This document shows, one piece after another, positions 1-12,900 of a stretch of DNA of 64,000 nucleotides. Location of the stretch: contig NC_087081.1 of assembly GCF_026151205.1 (NCBI RefSeq), positions 13,226,340 through 13,290,339 on the forward strand, read 5' to 3'. The DNA comes from Bolinopsis microptera (lineage: Eukaryota > Ctenophora > Tentaculata > Lobata > Bolinopsidae). The stretch's first letter is position 1; each line of letters starts with the position of its first letter. The position numbers and the translations under genes are program-made. Under the pieces are notes generated by a model. The model made no database searches and was not told the origin of the DNA. It saw only the letters and a list, made by a program, of their open reading frames with translations.

Positions 1-242
1 ACCTTTATTATAGCGTATAATACAGTATATTATTCAATTTATACGGAGCTCAACTTGTAGTACCCTTATTATACTCAGATTAGTCTGGTTATCCCTTATT
101 AGGGGTGAGAATGAAAGAATAAAGTTGGTGAAAAGCTCAAATACGGTCTAAATTATTGTAGGTGGTTCTGTCAGTAAAGGTTTCTGTCCGATTACACAGG
201 ATTGTGGTGTAGAATGTAGATCTCTGGTGTTGACATGTTATA

Positions 243-353
243 CAATCAGCTGTCAGTATTGACCAATCAGCAGTCATTATTAACCAATCAGCAGTCATTA
301 TTAACCAATCAGCTGTTAGTATTGACCAATCAGCAGTCAGTATTAACCAATCA
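243..353. repeat. 21-bp tandem repeat carrying CCAAT motifs
   Basis: About five copies of a 21-bp unit built on accaatcagcagtcattatt. Each unit contains a CCAAT pentamer followed by CAG. Divergence among units is low. The array lies in otherwise unrecognised DNA upstream of the first MITE. The phased CCAAT boxes could bind NF-Y, but no adjacent gene is visible, so a regulatory role is only a guess. Confidence 0.8.
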
Positions 354-539
354 AAACACTGAATCACTGTCACGTGTCTAAACCAGTTCACCTCCCCACC
401 ACTAACCAGTATCTTATTATAATTAATGTTATAAATGGTTTTATTAGCTCTGAAGACACACAAGTTACAAGTATAATACATTATCTATACGCTTGAGGGG
501 TGGGCTGTATCACAACAACATTATGTGACAAGTATAATA

Positions 540-777
540 CTTACTCGGGAATATTATAGCGGGTTAATTTATGACTTGGAAAATTAATGACCGGGAAAAA
601 TATGGCGGAATTTTCCAAAACCCACCAAGCATCAAAATGTATTACTATTAGTTTACCTTACTCGGGAACATTATAGCGGGTTAATTTATGACTGGGAAAA
701 TTAATGACCGGGAAAAATATGGCGGAATTTTCCAAAACCCACCACTTTATCCCAGTCATAATATTCCCGAGTAAGGT
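540..777 (+). mobile_element. MITE copy 1 (TA-flanked, CTTACTCGGG termini)
   Basis: The ends are inverted copies of CCTTACTCGGGAATATTAT, and the right end is followed by TA. Inside, a roughly 100-bp block (gcgggttaatttatgac through aaaacccacca) occurs twice in tandem, the second copy again introduced by CCTTACTCGGG. There is no coding capacity. The TA flank suggests mobilisation by a Tc1/mariner-type transposase, which is an inference. The same element recurs in inverted orientation at 7405-7646, and a related longer one lies at 40696-41861. Confidence 0.8.
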
Positions 778-859
778 ATATGATTTATACATTTGAGCGG
801 TGTGGGCTGTATCACAACAACAAAATACGCTGTGAACTTTAGCACGTTTACGCTGTTTA

Positions 860-957
860 GGTTACTTTTGGTTACTTTTGGTTACTTTTGGTTACTTTTG
901 GTTACTTTTGGTTACTTTTGGTTACTTTTGGTTACTTTTGGTTACTTTTGGTTACTT
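860..957. repeat. 10-bp tandem repeat (ggttactttt)n
   Basis: Ten near-perfect copies of a 10-bp unit. No gene is recognised around it. The short open frame across it only reflects the repeat. Confidence 0.9.
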
Positions 958-1553
958 AAGGTACCCCAGTATCACACTTTATCAGATTTCCGGCTAATTT
1001 TAGAGACGTGATTAAGTGTGGAATCTAATGGACGAATATTGTGGGTTGTAATAAAGTATCGTGTTACTGTATCTAATACACTTGGGAAAAGTGAGCAGCA
1101 CCTGGCATGAAGGAACAATGAACATCGTACAAGATCATTACAGATTGTAGCAACGCAACCCATGGAATGTTAAAATTACGATTAATTGAGTTGATTTGGC
1201 GCCAGGATGTTGGTTGAGAATGATAAAGAACAAAGTTTTGTTATCTTTGAATATTATACATGTAATAACGTTATAATTATGTTATAATGGTGTCTCATTG
1301 AAGCTGGTATAATTTGAGATAACAACTTATTTAAATTACAGCTGTAAGTCACTCAACTAACACACACATTACCCACAAACCCATGCACCTTGGCTGATAG
1401 TCGTGTAATATGATAATAATATGTTATATTTTATTAAATACTTTTCAAATTTTACAGAGTACAGTAATAAATGAATATAAAATAGAATCGTACAAAATAT
1501 TGCCCCCATCTGAATAAAAAGGTGTTTAGTTAGATGGGCAATATATACCCAGT

Positions 1554-2191
1554 AGGATGTAACGTGTGATTATCACAGGATGTAATGTGTGATTATCACA
1601 GGATGTAATGTGTGATTATCACAGGATGTAATGTGTGATTATCACAGGATGTAACGTGTGATTATCACAGGATGTAATGTGTGATTATCACAGGATGTAA
1701 CGTGTGATTATCACAGGATGTAATGTGTGATTATCACAGGATGTAATGTGTGATTATCACAGGATGTAACGTGTGATTATCACAGGATGTAATGTGTGAT
1801 TATCACAGGATGTAATGTGTGATTATCACAGGATGTAACGTGTGATTATCACAGGATGTAACGTGTGATTATCACAGGATGTAATGTGTGATTATCACAG
1901 GATGTAACGTGTGATTATCACAGGATGTAATGTGTGATTATCACAGGATGTAATGTGTGATTATCACAGGATGTAATGTGTGATTATCACAGGATGTAAT
2001 GTGTGATTATCACAGGATGTAACGTGTGATTATCACAGGATGTAATGTGTGATTATCACAGGATGTAATGTGTGATTATCACAGGATGTAATGTGTGATT
2101 ATCACAGGATGTAATGTGTGATTATCACAGGATGTAACGTGTGATTATCACAGGATGTAATGTGTGATTATCACAGGATGTAATGTGTGAT
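1554..2191. repeat. 23-bp minisatellite reaching into the vezatin start codon
   Basis: About 27.7 copies of the 23-bp unit gatgtaatgtgtgattatcacag. Units differ mainly by T or C in aaTgtg/aaCgtg, and the two types are interspersed. The last partial unit, aatgtgtgat, runs directly into the vezatin reading frame, and the ATG of that frame (2183) is inside the repeat. Every unit also contains ttatcacag, which resembles a 3' splice site. Confidence 0.95.
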
Positions 2192-4455
2192 GGAGAACTT
2201 ATCCTAGAGAACTCACCGCTACACCAGTACCTTCAAGAGATAGGCTGGGATGACACCCAGACAATTACACGTACTGCTGCGCCACAGGACGACCCCACGC
2301 AAACAGCACCTACAACAAATACACTGCAGTTAATTCTGAGTAACAGTAAATCACTTGCACGGACGGTTGTGTGTAGAGTTTGCAGCTATGTGCTTCTCAT
2401 GTACAGTGCACTGAGCACACAATCTGATCTCAATCTATCAGATCTACGTGAGGAAATAGAGCCACACTTACTGGCTCACCACAGAGACTCACTAGAGGAT
2501 CTTACCAACTCTGGTGTTATCAGCAACATTCCCCCTCGTGATCCCCCTGGGATTCCTATCAGTTTTGTTTCTACCATCTTTTACTTGGTTGTCGTTACTT
2601 CTGTTCTCTTAGTAGGGATTGTAACCAACTTCTCAAACATGTTAGTAAACACTGTTATAGCTGCAGTGTTGTGTGGAACCATGTACTGTTATTGGAGTAA
2701 CCATCAGAGAGGTAACCACAAATCACCAAACTATATCATATCTCAATATGTGGACTCCTTCAGAAAGTACAAACTGCTCAGTAAGGTGATGTTATCTTAC
2801 TTGCGTGATTGCCAGATTGCGCGCACTCCCTACGCAACAGGCGTGACCTGGTCTAAGCTGGATAACATCGAGCAACAATGCAGTGAGGGACTGCAAAGTG
2901 CTACCATGCGCCGGAAACTGTTTGATTCCTTGAGATCAGTGTTCGTGGAACAGAAGAAAACAATAGAGGGGTGGTTGGAAACCTCTCCGCTTATCAGTGA
3001 GATTGACTGTGTTAACAGGTACATTTGTCTGCAGGACCATCTGGAAATATTATCAGAAAACGAGGTGATATCATCAGATATGGAGTTCTCCAGCCATACC
3101 CTGAGGTATCATCTGAAGTTGGTTGAGCACATGTCATCTGAAGTATTGTGGAGGTTTAGTGTTAGCACGTTCCCTGGTTCATGGCCGGAAGTCAGACTCA
3201 ACAACAAACAAGTTAACTCAATGCTGACAGTGCTCCACAGCTTACAAGAGATGGTCTCTGCACGCTGTAGTGAGTTGAGGAGGTTTTACGAGAAGCACAA
3301 TAACCCTGGTATAGAAAATGCAGTGTTAGCACCCGCTGAAGTGCTGGGAGAAACTAGCGCTTCACACCTCTCACACCAGCTCCGGCTCCTACACTCATCT
3401 CTTAACATTGCTACTATTCGCTGTCGGGATGCTCAATCACTCCTGTCACAAGAAGGCGTTACCGACCTTGTCTCAACTCTGAGCTTGATAAAACTGAACG
3501 TGGACCTTGCTGACGCCACATTACAAACCCTCTCCTCACTAACTAAAAGCAGCGCCCCCACACACGCACCACTACAGCGCGCAGAAACAGATCAGACTCT
3601 AGAGGAAGGAGAAGGGAGGGAAAGCATCCCTATCATACCATACAAACAGCTTGGCAACATGGTATTCACTGCTGTTAACGACGGTACAGATTCAGCAGGA
3701 CTTGATGTTGGTGGTCTGGATTCTGATGATGAGTTGGAGCTGAACATGCACCGTCATAAGCAGGAGAGTAAACTGATGTTAGCGGAGTTGAAGCATGTTA
3801 TTGATAATAACCCGACATGTCTGTATGAAGATGATTACCAGGAGTTTAAGCAGACAGGGTTGTTGAACCCTACCAAGTTGGACCTCAAGGTTGGTTTTCT
3901 ATTTAATGTGTTAGCAGTTTCTATAACATATTTTACTGAATAATAGTTATTGAATTCAAATTGATTGGAATCCCTCAACCTTATAAGATAATACCCTTTT
4001 GGATTTTGACTTGTTGGTCTTGTTCAGTGTAATGAAAAATTTCTCAAAAGTCTGATCTACCCTCAAAATTTCAGGAGATGTATGAGAACAGATCAGAGGA
4101 CGGATCGGACACAGAACTTCCAGAACATTCTGAACAGACCCCTCTGAGAATAGGCTTCAACCCTATGTCCTTACCCTTCCCCTCTCACCCCTTCTCTGGA
4201 GCTTCTTACCCTTTTCCTGGTGCTTCTAGCTTGTTTAGAGAGATGGAGGTTTGCGAGGCTTACGGAGATCTTTCTGAAGAGGAGGATGAAGAAGGAAATA
4301 CTGAGGAAGGAGGAGATTTAGAAAGAAAAGAAGTTTTAACTGGCAAAGCAATTGCTGAAATAGATGAAGAAATTAATGAAAATGAAGTAAAAGATGCAAG
4401 GGAAGAAGAGGAGAGAGCAACGGTTGTAAATTGTAAAAGGCAAGAAAATATTTGA
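2183..4455 (+). CDS. VEZT: Vezatin-like adherens-junction transmembrane protein
   Basis: Two exons, 2183-3889 and 4075-4455, joined in phase 0 (donor ctcaag|gttggt, acceptor tttcag|gag), give 695 residues; vertebrate vezatin is somewhat longer. The N-terminus has LENSPLHQYLQ, matching the ENSPLxQYLQ block near the start of vezatins. Two adjacent hydrophobic segments lie at about residues 126-148 and 150-171. A long helical region follows, then a conserved KQESKxMLxELK-like stretch near 535-550 and an acidic C-terminus with YGDLSEEEDEE. Vezatin is known to link the cadherin-catenin complex to myosin VIIa. The start codon is in the last unit of the upstream minisatellite; the N-terminus aligns with known vezatins from there, but a non-coding 5' exon is possible. 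Identification rests on remembered family motifs. Confidence 0.86.
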
Positions 4456-5620
4456 AGAAGAGGAGCAATCTACTCACACAATTGATGGGACTTTTAACGA
4501 AACTGAAGCCTTGGTGATATGATCTCCAATGTGGCTGCTAATATATTAACTGATTAGCTGCTGATATATCAGATGGTGTCTAATATTGCTGTTCAGGAAG
4601 GATTGTACATGAAATGGGACGTGTTTGATACGCATGTTCCGTGCATAATACCAACACAGAACATGCGTATCAAATATAGCAACGTTGGACTTACCTCAGC
4701 TTCAGATGTATTAGTTTGTACTTTGTGTAATATGGTGGGTTTCCTTTTCGGGCAGTTTTTATAGGATTTTACAGTTTTAACCTTTAAACTTATTTGCATA
4801 TTTGTTCATCACTGACCTCTTTATTCTTATTTTCGCTCGCTTACAAAGAAAGAGATAAAAGCTCACCAGAAATAAGACTTTTCAGCTCTACACAGTACAC
4901 ACTCCAAATTGTACTCGATAATTGAACGCTCAACACTTTTAGCAGCTTCTAAAATGTATTGTACATCGCATATTTTTGTACATTGCATATTTTTGGCACA
5001 CTATCGTTGTGTTTCTGGAGATAATTCGGTAAATATGATAACTTTTACAGGATTACAGGTAAATAGCTGTGTCTCGTGACGTCAATCAAGCATTATTCAT
5101 AATTCATAATATTATGCATTTACAATCACGTGACATGCAGTAAATTCTTTAATGCGTATTGTAATTGCTAATCACCAAATAAGTAGTGTGCGTGTATATT
5201 AACATATTTATGAAGACGCTGGCTACTTCAGCTGCAGACCTTTATTCCTTTATTGTATTGGTTTATATTAACTTTCTATTTAAAATGGTTTGATTACAAT
5301 GTTTTACATTGGTACATTAGAATGTATTTACATTGTTTTACAAAATACAGTGAAACTTCAAATCCCAGACCACAATTGTACCGGACTAATTTATTACCGG
5401 ACTAAAGGAATCGTGTCAAGTGCCAGAATCCAGATATTAGTTGTAATATTGTATTTTTAATAATTATTCCGGCAATAGAAGTTTTGCTGTAGTTACATTC
5501 CTTTACTGTTAGTAAAAAAGAAGAAATCGTGACGCAATCCGCAGAAGCACTCAAAAACCACTCACAAAGCATTCTAGAAGCACTCATTAAGCACTTGAGA
5601 CTTTAGTAGCACAATTGAAA
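4456..5620. other. Intergenic region with a hairpin, no gene recognised
   Basis: AT-rich sequence after vezatin. Its one clear structure is an exact 16-bp inverted repeat, TTTGATACGCATGTTC at 4624-4639 and its complement at 4659-4674, with a 19-nt loop. Short open frames on both strands across it look like chance. TGACGTCA-like and CACGTG motifs near 5085-5125 are isolated. No gene is seen. Confidence 0.6.
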
Positions 5621-5631
5621 CACTCTAGAGT

Positions 5632-6467
5632 CGAGAAGCACACTAGAGTCTAGAAGCACACTAGAGTCTTGAAGCACACTAGAGTCTAGAAGTACACTAG
5701 AGTCTAGAACCACTCTAGATTCTAGAAGCACACTAGAGTCTAGAAGCACACTAGAGTCTAGAAGCACACTAGAGTCTAGAAGCACTCTAGAGTCTAGAAG
5801 CACACTAGAGTCTAGAAGCACACTAGAGTCTAGAAGCACACTAGAGTCTAGAAGTACACTAGAGTCTAGAACCACTCTAGATTCTAGAAGCACACTAGAG
5901 TCTAGAAGCACTCTAGATTCTAGAAGCACACTAGAGTCTAGAAGCACACTAGAGTCTAGAAGCACACTAGAGTCTAGAAGCACACTAGAGTCTAGAAGTA
6001 CACTAGAGTCTAGAACCACTCTAGATTCTAGAAGCACACTAGAGTCTAGCAGCACACTAGAGGCTAGAAGCACACTAGAGTCTAGAAGCACACTAGACTC
6101 TAGAAGCACACTAGAGTCTAGAAGCACACTAGAGTCTAGAAGCACTCTAGAGCCTAGAAGCACACTAGAGTCTAGAAGCACACTAGAGTCTAGAAGCACT
6201 CTAGAGCCTAGAAGCACACTAGAGTCTAGAAGCACACTAGAGTCTAGAAGCACACTAGAGTCTAGAAGCACACTAGAGTCTAGAAGCACTCTAGAGTCTA
6301 GAAGCACTCTAGAGTCTAGAAGCACTCTAGAGTCTAGAAGCACACTAGAGTCTAGAAGCACACTAGAGTCTAGAAGCACTCTAGAGTCTAGAAGCACTCT
6401 AGAGTCTAGAAGCACTCTAGAGTCTAGAAGCACACTAGAGTCTAGAAGCACACTAGAGTCTAGTCTT
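5632..6467. repeat. 18-bp minisatellite with XbaI-site units
   Basis: About 46 copies of an 18-bp unit, agaagcacactagagtct, with variants agcactctag, accactctag and agtacactag. Most unit junctions create TCTAGA. Because 18 is divisible by three, a long minus-strand frame (leucine/serine/valine repeats) stays open; it is a by-product and not called as a gene. Variant units recur in blocks, such as the accactctagattctaga type near 5705, 5870 and 6013, suggesting duplications of several units at once. Confidence 0.95.
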
Positions 6468-6628
6468 TAGAAGCACTTGCAATGTAATTACGTAACACGA
6501 TAGTACTAGATAATAATAGGAAGTAATTTAAGCCGCTGAGCCGCAACTCATTGCTACACTGCACTGTACATGTTACCTGTTGTATTCGATGTGTTGTAAT
6601 ACTGCGTCTCTGTTTCTGCTGTTCAGTG

Positions 6629-7017
<389 letters not shown>

Positions 7018-7404
7018 AGCAGTTATCTGTTGACAGTGTTGTTAGACTGTTCGTGTAGTGTATGTTCTTTACATAGAAAAGGGTGTAGCCCTAACTCAGT
7101 ACCAACGGTGTATGTAATCACTAGGAAATCATTATGATTGTTTATTATTATTATTTATTGTTCCTGAACTCTGGTAGTCTGGTTGCTTGCACGTGCTTTA
7201 TCTCTTGACATTATTGTTACCGTTTTTTATAAGTGTTGACAGGGTTTACATAGTTTAAATAGTTTGAACATTGTGTGTAGTACTATCGAAATGTTCGGTT
7301 TCCTCACGTTCTGAGAGTGACCAATATGAATACTCACTACTCAGTTGGGAAGAGCTACTTTCAAACATCGCCCCATTTGGCTATTTATTTTTAAATTGTT
7401 AACA

Positions 7405-7646
7405 TACCTTACTCGGGAATATTATGACTGGGATAAAGTGATGGGTTTTGGAAAATTCCGCCATATTTTTCCCGGTCATTAATTTTCCCAGTCATAAATT
7501 AACCCGCTATAATGTTCCCGAGTAAGGTAAACTAATAGTAATACATTTTGATGCTTGGTGGGTTTTGGAAAATTCCGCCATATTTTTCCCGGTCATTAAT
7601 TTTCCCAGTCATAAATTAACCCGCTATAATATTCCCGAGTAAGGTA
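7405..7646 (-). mobile_element. MITE copy 2, inverted relative to copy 1
   Basis: TA-CCTTACTCGGGAATATTAT at the left and its complement ending in TA at the right. The body is close to the reverse complement of 540-777, including the internal duplication and the spacer with catcaaaatg (here cattttgatg). It ends 56 bp before the CMC4 start codon, so it may contribute 5' leader or promoter sequence to that gene. Confidence 0.85.
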
Positions 7647-7702
7647 TTTAACATATACTATCCAGCACATTTAACACACAATTAACATATCTATAGCCTA
7701 AT

Positions 7703-7903
7703 ATGGACCGTAAAAAGCACCTCTGTCAAAAGTGGGCGTGTTCCCTACAAGCCTGTCTGGCCGGACACCACTACAATATAGACAAATGTCAGAATGTTCT
7801 GGATTCTCTTATCTTGTGTTGTGCTGATAACAGATTACTTGACGGACCTTGTGATGGGTTTAAAGATAAGGTTAACGAGGCTATCAGCATTGGCCACAGC
7901 TGA
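7703..7903 (+). CDS. CMC4: CMC4-like twin C-X9-C mitochondrial protein
   Basis: Single-exon frame of 66 residues. It contains CQKWACSLQACL, then KCQNVLDSLILCC and GPCDGF, the cysteine pattern of CMC4 (p8 of MTCP1): CxxxxCxxxxC, two paired C-X9-C arms and a late cysteine before GF. Family length is about 65-70 residues, so it looks complete. Twin C-X9-C proteins are imported into the intermembrane space and oxidatively folded by the Mia40 relay; CMC4's precise role is poorly defined. The ATG is the first in frame, with a MITE ending just upstream. A degenerate copy of the 3' half of this exon lies about 120 bp downstream. Codons are typical and there are no breaks. Confidence 0.9.
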   Translation: MDRKKHLCQKWACSLQACLAGHHYNIDKCQNVLDSLILCCADNRLLDGPCDGFKDKVNEAISIGHS

Positions 7904-7904
7904 T

Positions 7905-8040
7905 AGGAACATTGTTAACATTGTTAACATTGTTAATATTGTTAACATTGTTAACTTTGTTAACATTATTAACATTTCGATATTGTCACATGTTGCGCTG
8001 ATAACAGACTTTTTGCTGTGTCAAAAGATAAGGTTAACAT
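7905..8040 (+). pseudogene. Partial duplicate of the CMC4 3' coding end after a (aacattgtt)n repeat
   Basis: After the CMC4 stop, about nine units of the 9-mer aacattgtt run from 7908 to 7973. They are followed at about 7988-8038 by a segment resembling the CMC4 coding region at 7817-7876: tgttgYgctgataacaga, a diverged middle, then aaagataaggttaac in both. The copy has lost internal bases and is not in a useful frame. It appears to be a tandem duplication that decayed. Confidence 0.6.
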
Positions 8041-8520
8041 TCACCACAGATGGGGGACAGATAGTTGTCGAGAGAAGTAAGTTCTCCCATTTTATTATGA
8101 AGTTTCAGTATTTGAAGAATGTTGGTCAGATCGTAAGAATGTGGATTTTATTGCTTCTCTTGAGCCTCGTGATCTGCAAAATGTGCCTATTCGTGACACT
8201 AGCATGTAAGAATTGCCCAATGACCCGGTAACTTATCCTGACCGGGCAGTTTGTCGAACTGCCAATATATGTGATAAGAAATGTGGCTGTACAACGCGGT
8301 TGTTTGCAGTATTAAGGGGCATACACCAAAACCCTCATAGGCAGTTCGGTGACCATCTAGCGCACCGTTTCCACATTTAAAAAAATTATTTTGAGAATAC
8401 TTATTTTCGTAATCGAGCATTTACTGGTTAGAGTGGAATTTTCGGAAAAACACAATTTGTTTCGTGGAGAGGCTATAAGTTAATTATTTCTTGCAGTATC
8501 GGGTTGAAATTTTGCTCGCC

Positions 8521-9056
8521 GTCTATTCACATCTATTCCAAGGTGTGTGTAAAATCTTGATATCGTATCTAAAAAGGCTGGTGTGTTATAAATTTTTAAA
8601 GTCAAAAAAAGTCAAAAAGCTGAAATTTTCCTTTTCAGACTTATTTTAACGAAAAAGTTAGTCAGGGAAGATCGGATTGATTTGATGCTTGACATGACAT
8701 TGTTCTCTTAATTCTGGCGCAGTTTTTGATGCCCTCAAAAATGTTTTTACTCATTTATCTTCAGATCTATTGGACCTCAAAGCAAAACAACAAATTTTGG
8801 CACATTTTTCGTTTTACATATTTACTGATTTTTCTAAAATTTTGATAGGAATGTGCTAGTGACTTTTTGAAGAGCGCAAAATAACCGCAACTAGCAATTT
8901 ATATATAAGTTATGAACAACAAACACCCTAAAATGCTTCCCTTTGAAGTTATGGGAGAAAATGTGATTTTTTGGCTTTGCGAATAAAAAATCACACCAGC
9001 CTTTTTAGATACGATATCAAGATTTTACACACACCTTGAAATAGAGGTGAATAGAC
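8521..9056. mobile_element. MITE-like element with 65-bp terminal inverted repeats
   Basis: Positions 8521-8585 and 8992-9056 are inverted copies of a 65-bp sequence (gtctattcac ... aaggctggtgtg) with only about two differences. The 406-bp centre has no open frame of note. This is the form of a non-autonomous DNA transposon. No clear target duplication was identified. Confidence 0.75.
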
Positions 9057-9835
9057 CGCAAGAAGTGACAGTGACTTACAGTGATTTACAGTGACTTACA
9101 GTGACTTACAGTGAAATATGTGCTTCATATACCGACTTATGTGGTCCAATCATGTGCCTCCAATCTCCGTTACAAAGGGGGCTGTCTTCACCCCGCGCCG
9201 CTGCAACACCATCTGTGGTATGTGTAGAATGTAGAGCGTGAGGAATGTATTGTATAACACTTAGTGTGGTGTCATGTTATATCAGCCAGGGTTGGTGTGA
9301 TACCTGAGAGAATGTTAGTGAGGATGTTAGTGCTAGAGGGAGAGTGTTAGTGAGGATGTTAGTGCTAGAGAGAGAGTGTTAAAAATATGGTGTTAGTGAG
9401 AGAGATATTGCTAGGGAGAAGTACTATTGAAACTGTAGAGACATAGTGGTGACATTGTAGCTGTTACTTAAGTGGTGACATTAGTTTCCTTGTAGTGTTT
9501 GGGAACACAACTGGACAGCGTGGACAAGTTTTGTAGTTTGCTGTGTTTGGGTTTATATGAGCTTTTTAGACTGCTACTCTTGATATATATAGGGGTTTTA
9601 TCAGAGAATAGGGGTTTTATCAGAGAATTTTCGAATATTTTAAATTATTGTCATTCCTATTTGATACTTCAATGTGTGCCTTTCTTTTGTATCGGAACTA
9701 GCTTTCCCAATAATATTTTTGTTGCGGTTAGATAGAATGTGTTATTCTACATAATTTATATGACATAATTTATGACATAATTCACACTCGATTCTTTGAG
9801 ATTTTATAAATTATTTATAATCTACTATGATTTCC
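9057..9835. other. Intergenic, short repeats only
   Basis: Contains a cagtgacttacagtga repeat (about 9066-9115) and two copies of gaggatgttagtgctagag (9330-9375). No gene is recognised; the 78-codon frame near 9500 shows no family features. Confidence 0.5.
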
Positions 9836-9839
9836 GTCA

Positions 9840-9968
9840 CAAACACTAGTGTAACCCTAGGCTTAGCGTAACCCTAGCGTAACATCTAGCGTAACATCTA
9901 GCGTAACACCTAATGTAACACCTAATGTAACATCTTATGTAACACCTAATGTAACACCTAATGTAACA
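9840..9968. repeat. 11-12-bp repeats (ctaatgtaaca type) upstream of twinfilin
   Basis: About ten units of cctaatgtaaca / tctagcgtaaca lie immediately upstream of the twinfilin start codon at 9996. They sit in the probable 5' leader or promoter of that gene. Confidence 0.8.
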
Positions 9969-9995
9969 GTATAACCCAAGAACTCCCCCTAGGCT

Positions 9996-12900
9996 ATGTC
10001 ATGTCAGACAGGAATAGTAGCGTCCTCACGCCTGGCTGCCTACCTAGCCAGCACCTCACACCACTCTGACAGGTGCATTCAGATTACTATTGAGGATGAG
10101 GAACTACAACTTATACAGAACAGGTTATTAAGTTGTTATTACGAGGGTGTTTCTAAGGTTATATGTAACCCTGCTGTTATATACAGCAGTCTTTCTTAAT
10201 CGCAGTCTTGGATTAATTTAAATCCCGATTCTCAGTCCTTACCTCAAATTTATGCCTAAACCTAAAAATGTATTCGTCCCAAACTCAAATTTATTACCTT
10301 TCTATTATGTACCTAGTTTCTAAGCTAAGTTAGTTTAATGTTGCAGGATAGCAGCCAGTACCTACGAGGCAGACTGGGACCGTAACGTTATGGTCTGTAT
10401 TGAAGACAGTGAGCCCTGTTACATCTTCTATCGGCTGGACGATAAAGTAAAGTGAGTTGTAACACTTTGTAACGCTATGTAACACTTTGTTTTGCTATGT
10501 AACGTTATGTAACGCTCACTTGGTAACATTATTCCTACATACAATGTCATTTCAATTTCATTCGCTCATCCCTTCAAGTAGCTTAACAGTGAACATGTTA
10601 CCACTTTTCATCATTCATTCACTTAAAATTCGCAGAGTAACCAAAGAAACAAAAGGGTGAGTAGTTCACACTCAATTTATAAAATTTATTTTCACCTGTA
10701 CCTCACTTTTCTTGACATTTTTTATTCAGCCACGATGTACATTTCGTGTACACTGTACAAGTACATTGTACAAATGCACACATGTACACATGCATATGAA
10801 CAATGTACATGTACACAACCTCATACATTCATTTAAAATCAAATTCGCAGATTGTTCAAACGCAAAAAGCCCGACTCCACTTCGTCACAATACCCATACA
10901 AGTAACCACATTTAACTCTTTACAGTGTATTGTAGTCACATGTTTCATACATTATCATTCATAACACCCGCAACTAGTATTGTTGCGAGATTTGGTGTAA
11001 GGACAAGTTATAAGGTAATATGTCAAAAATCATAATATCACAATAGTGTTACACGTATCTAACTTATAATGCAGAGTCAACTGATTTTACGTTGATTTAA
11101 CATTACTGTAACGTCGTTGAATTTTATGTTACGAATTGTAACCTTTATGTTACGAATTGTAACGTCACAGTTTATGTAACGTCTAAATGTAACATGTTAC
11201 ACTCTCAGTGACTGTAACGTCTAAATGTAACATGTTACACTCTCAGTGACTGTAACGTCTAAATGTAACATGTTACACTCTCAGTGACTGTAACGTCTAA
11301 ATGTAACATGTTACACTCTCAGTGACTGTAACGTCTAAATGTAACATGTTACACTCTCAGTGACTGTAACGTCTAAATGTAACATGTTACACTCTCAGTG
11401 ACTGTAACGTCTAAATGTAACATGTTACACTCTCAGTGACTGTAACGTCTAAATGTAACATGTTACACTCTCAGTGACGGTAACGTCTAAATGTAACATG
11501 TTACACTCTCAGTGACTGTAACGTCTAAATGTAACATGTTACACTCTCAGTGACTGTAACGTCTAAATGTAACATGTTACACTCTCAGTGACGGTAACGT
11601 CTAAATGTAACATGTTACACTCTCAGTGACGGTAACGTCTAAATGTAACATGTTACACTCTCAGTGACTGTAACGTCTAAATGTAACATGTTACACTCTC
11701 AGTGACTGTAACGTCTAAATGTAACATGTTACACTCTCAGTGACTGTGACGGGGTATTCTACTACGTGTTTATGTGTTACGTACCAAACGATACATCTGT
11801 TAAGAATAAGATGTTGTACGCTGCCACCAGGGCCACCCTCAGACGCATATTCGGAGATAACCGAATCTCTACGGAGGTTAGTATTTGTTGCATTACAATT
11901 TGTCGCATAATTAGCGCATAATTAGCGCATAATTAGCGCATAATGACTGGGTAATAATTTAATCTGCCCAGATCCTGCTGATTTATTCTAGCTGTCTTTT
12001 TATACTGGACGTAACGGTCATATTGATATTTTATAATCAAATATACTGCAGTAAGTGCACCTTGTCTTCTGTCAGTTTTTCATTTAGATGGATATCTAAT
12101 TTTATAGCACTACTTATGATAACATTCTTGTAATATTTCAGTACATGGGAACTGTACCAGAAGAACTATCTCTGCAAGGTTACAAGAACCACGTGCTCTC
12201 AGCTGGTTCTAATGCTCCCATGACAGAGGCTGAGAAAGAGCTGGCTCAGGTAAATTGTGAGGTTATGTGAGGTTTCAGGCACAGGGTAATGAGGTTATGT
12301 GAGGTAATGTGAGGTTTCAGGCACAGGGTAATGAGGTTCTGTGAGGTGTTGTGAGGTTTCTACCTAAACAATCCCCCCATTCTGCTATTTTTCATTCAAG
12401 AGATCGAGTCGCTAAAACGTTGAATCGTTCATCATACTTATTTGCTCCCAATATTGCAGAAATATTTTGTAACACCAATTTTTACCCTTTTACACTCTCC
12501 TTTAACACTCTCTTCACAAGGTGAAGAAAGATGAAGCAGCAATGCGGTCCCAGATGTCCACTAACAGTGCCACCCTCCCCGGTCTAAACCTCCCTGCCAC
12601 ACAGGACCTGCTCAACAACCTGGAGAAGTTCAAGAAGGGATTCGTCAATTACCTTCAGATTAAACTTGATACTGGTAAGTGTTGTTGTTTATTGTTTTAT
12701 TATTAGGGGTTATTGTTGGGTAACAGGATGGGAGCGGTGATATAACTTAGCATAAATTATATGTAATTATATGTAACTTAGCATAAATTATATGTAATTA
12801 TATGTAACTTAGCATAAATTCATCGATAAAAACAGTGATAGCTCAGTAAAATGTTATATTGCAACTGATAACAACCAGTGATCAATCATATTCTCCACAA

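Noticed and set aside
5603-6451. 282-codon minus-strand frame of Leu-Leu-Asp-Ser-Ser-Val repeats
   Set aside because: Produced by the 18-bp minisatellite, whose period is a multiple of three; no unique coding sequence around it.
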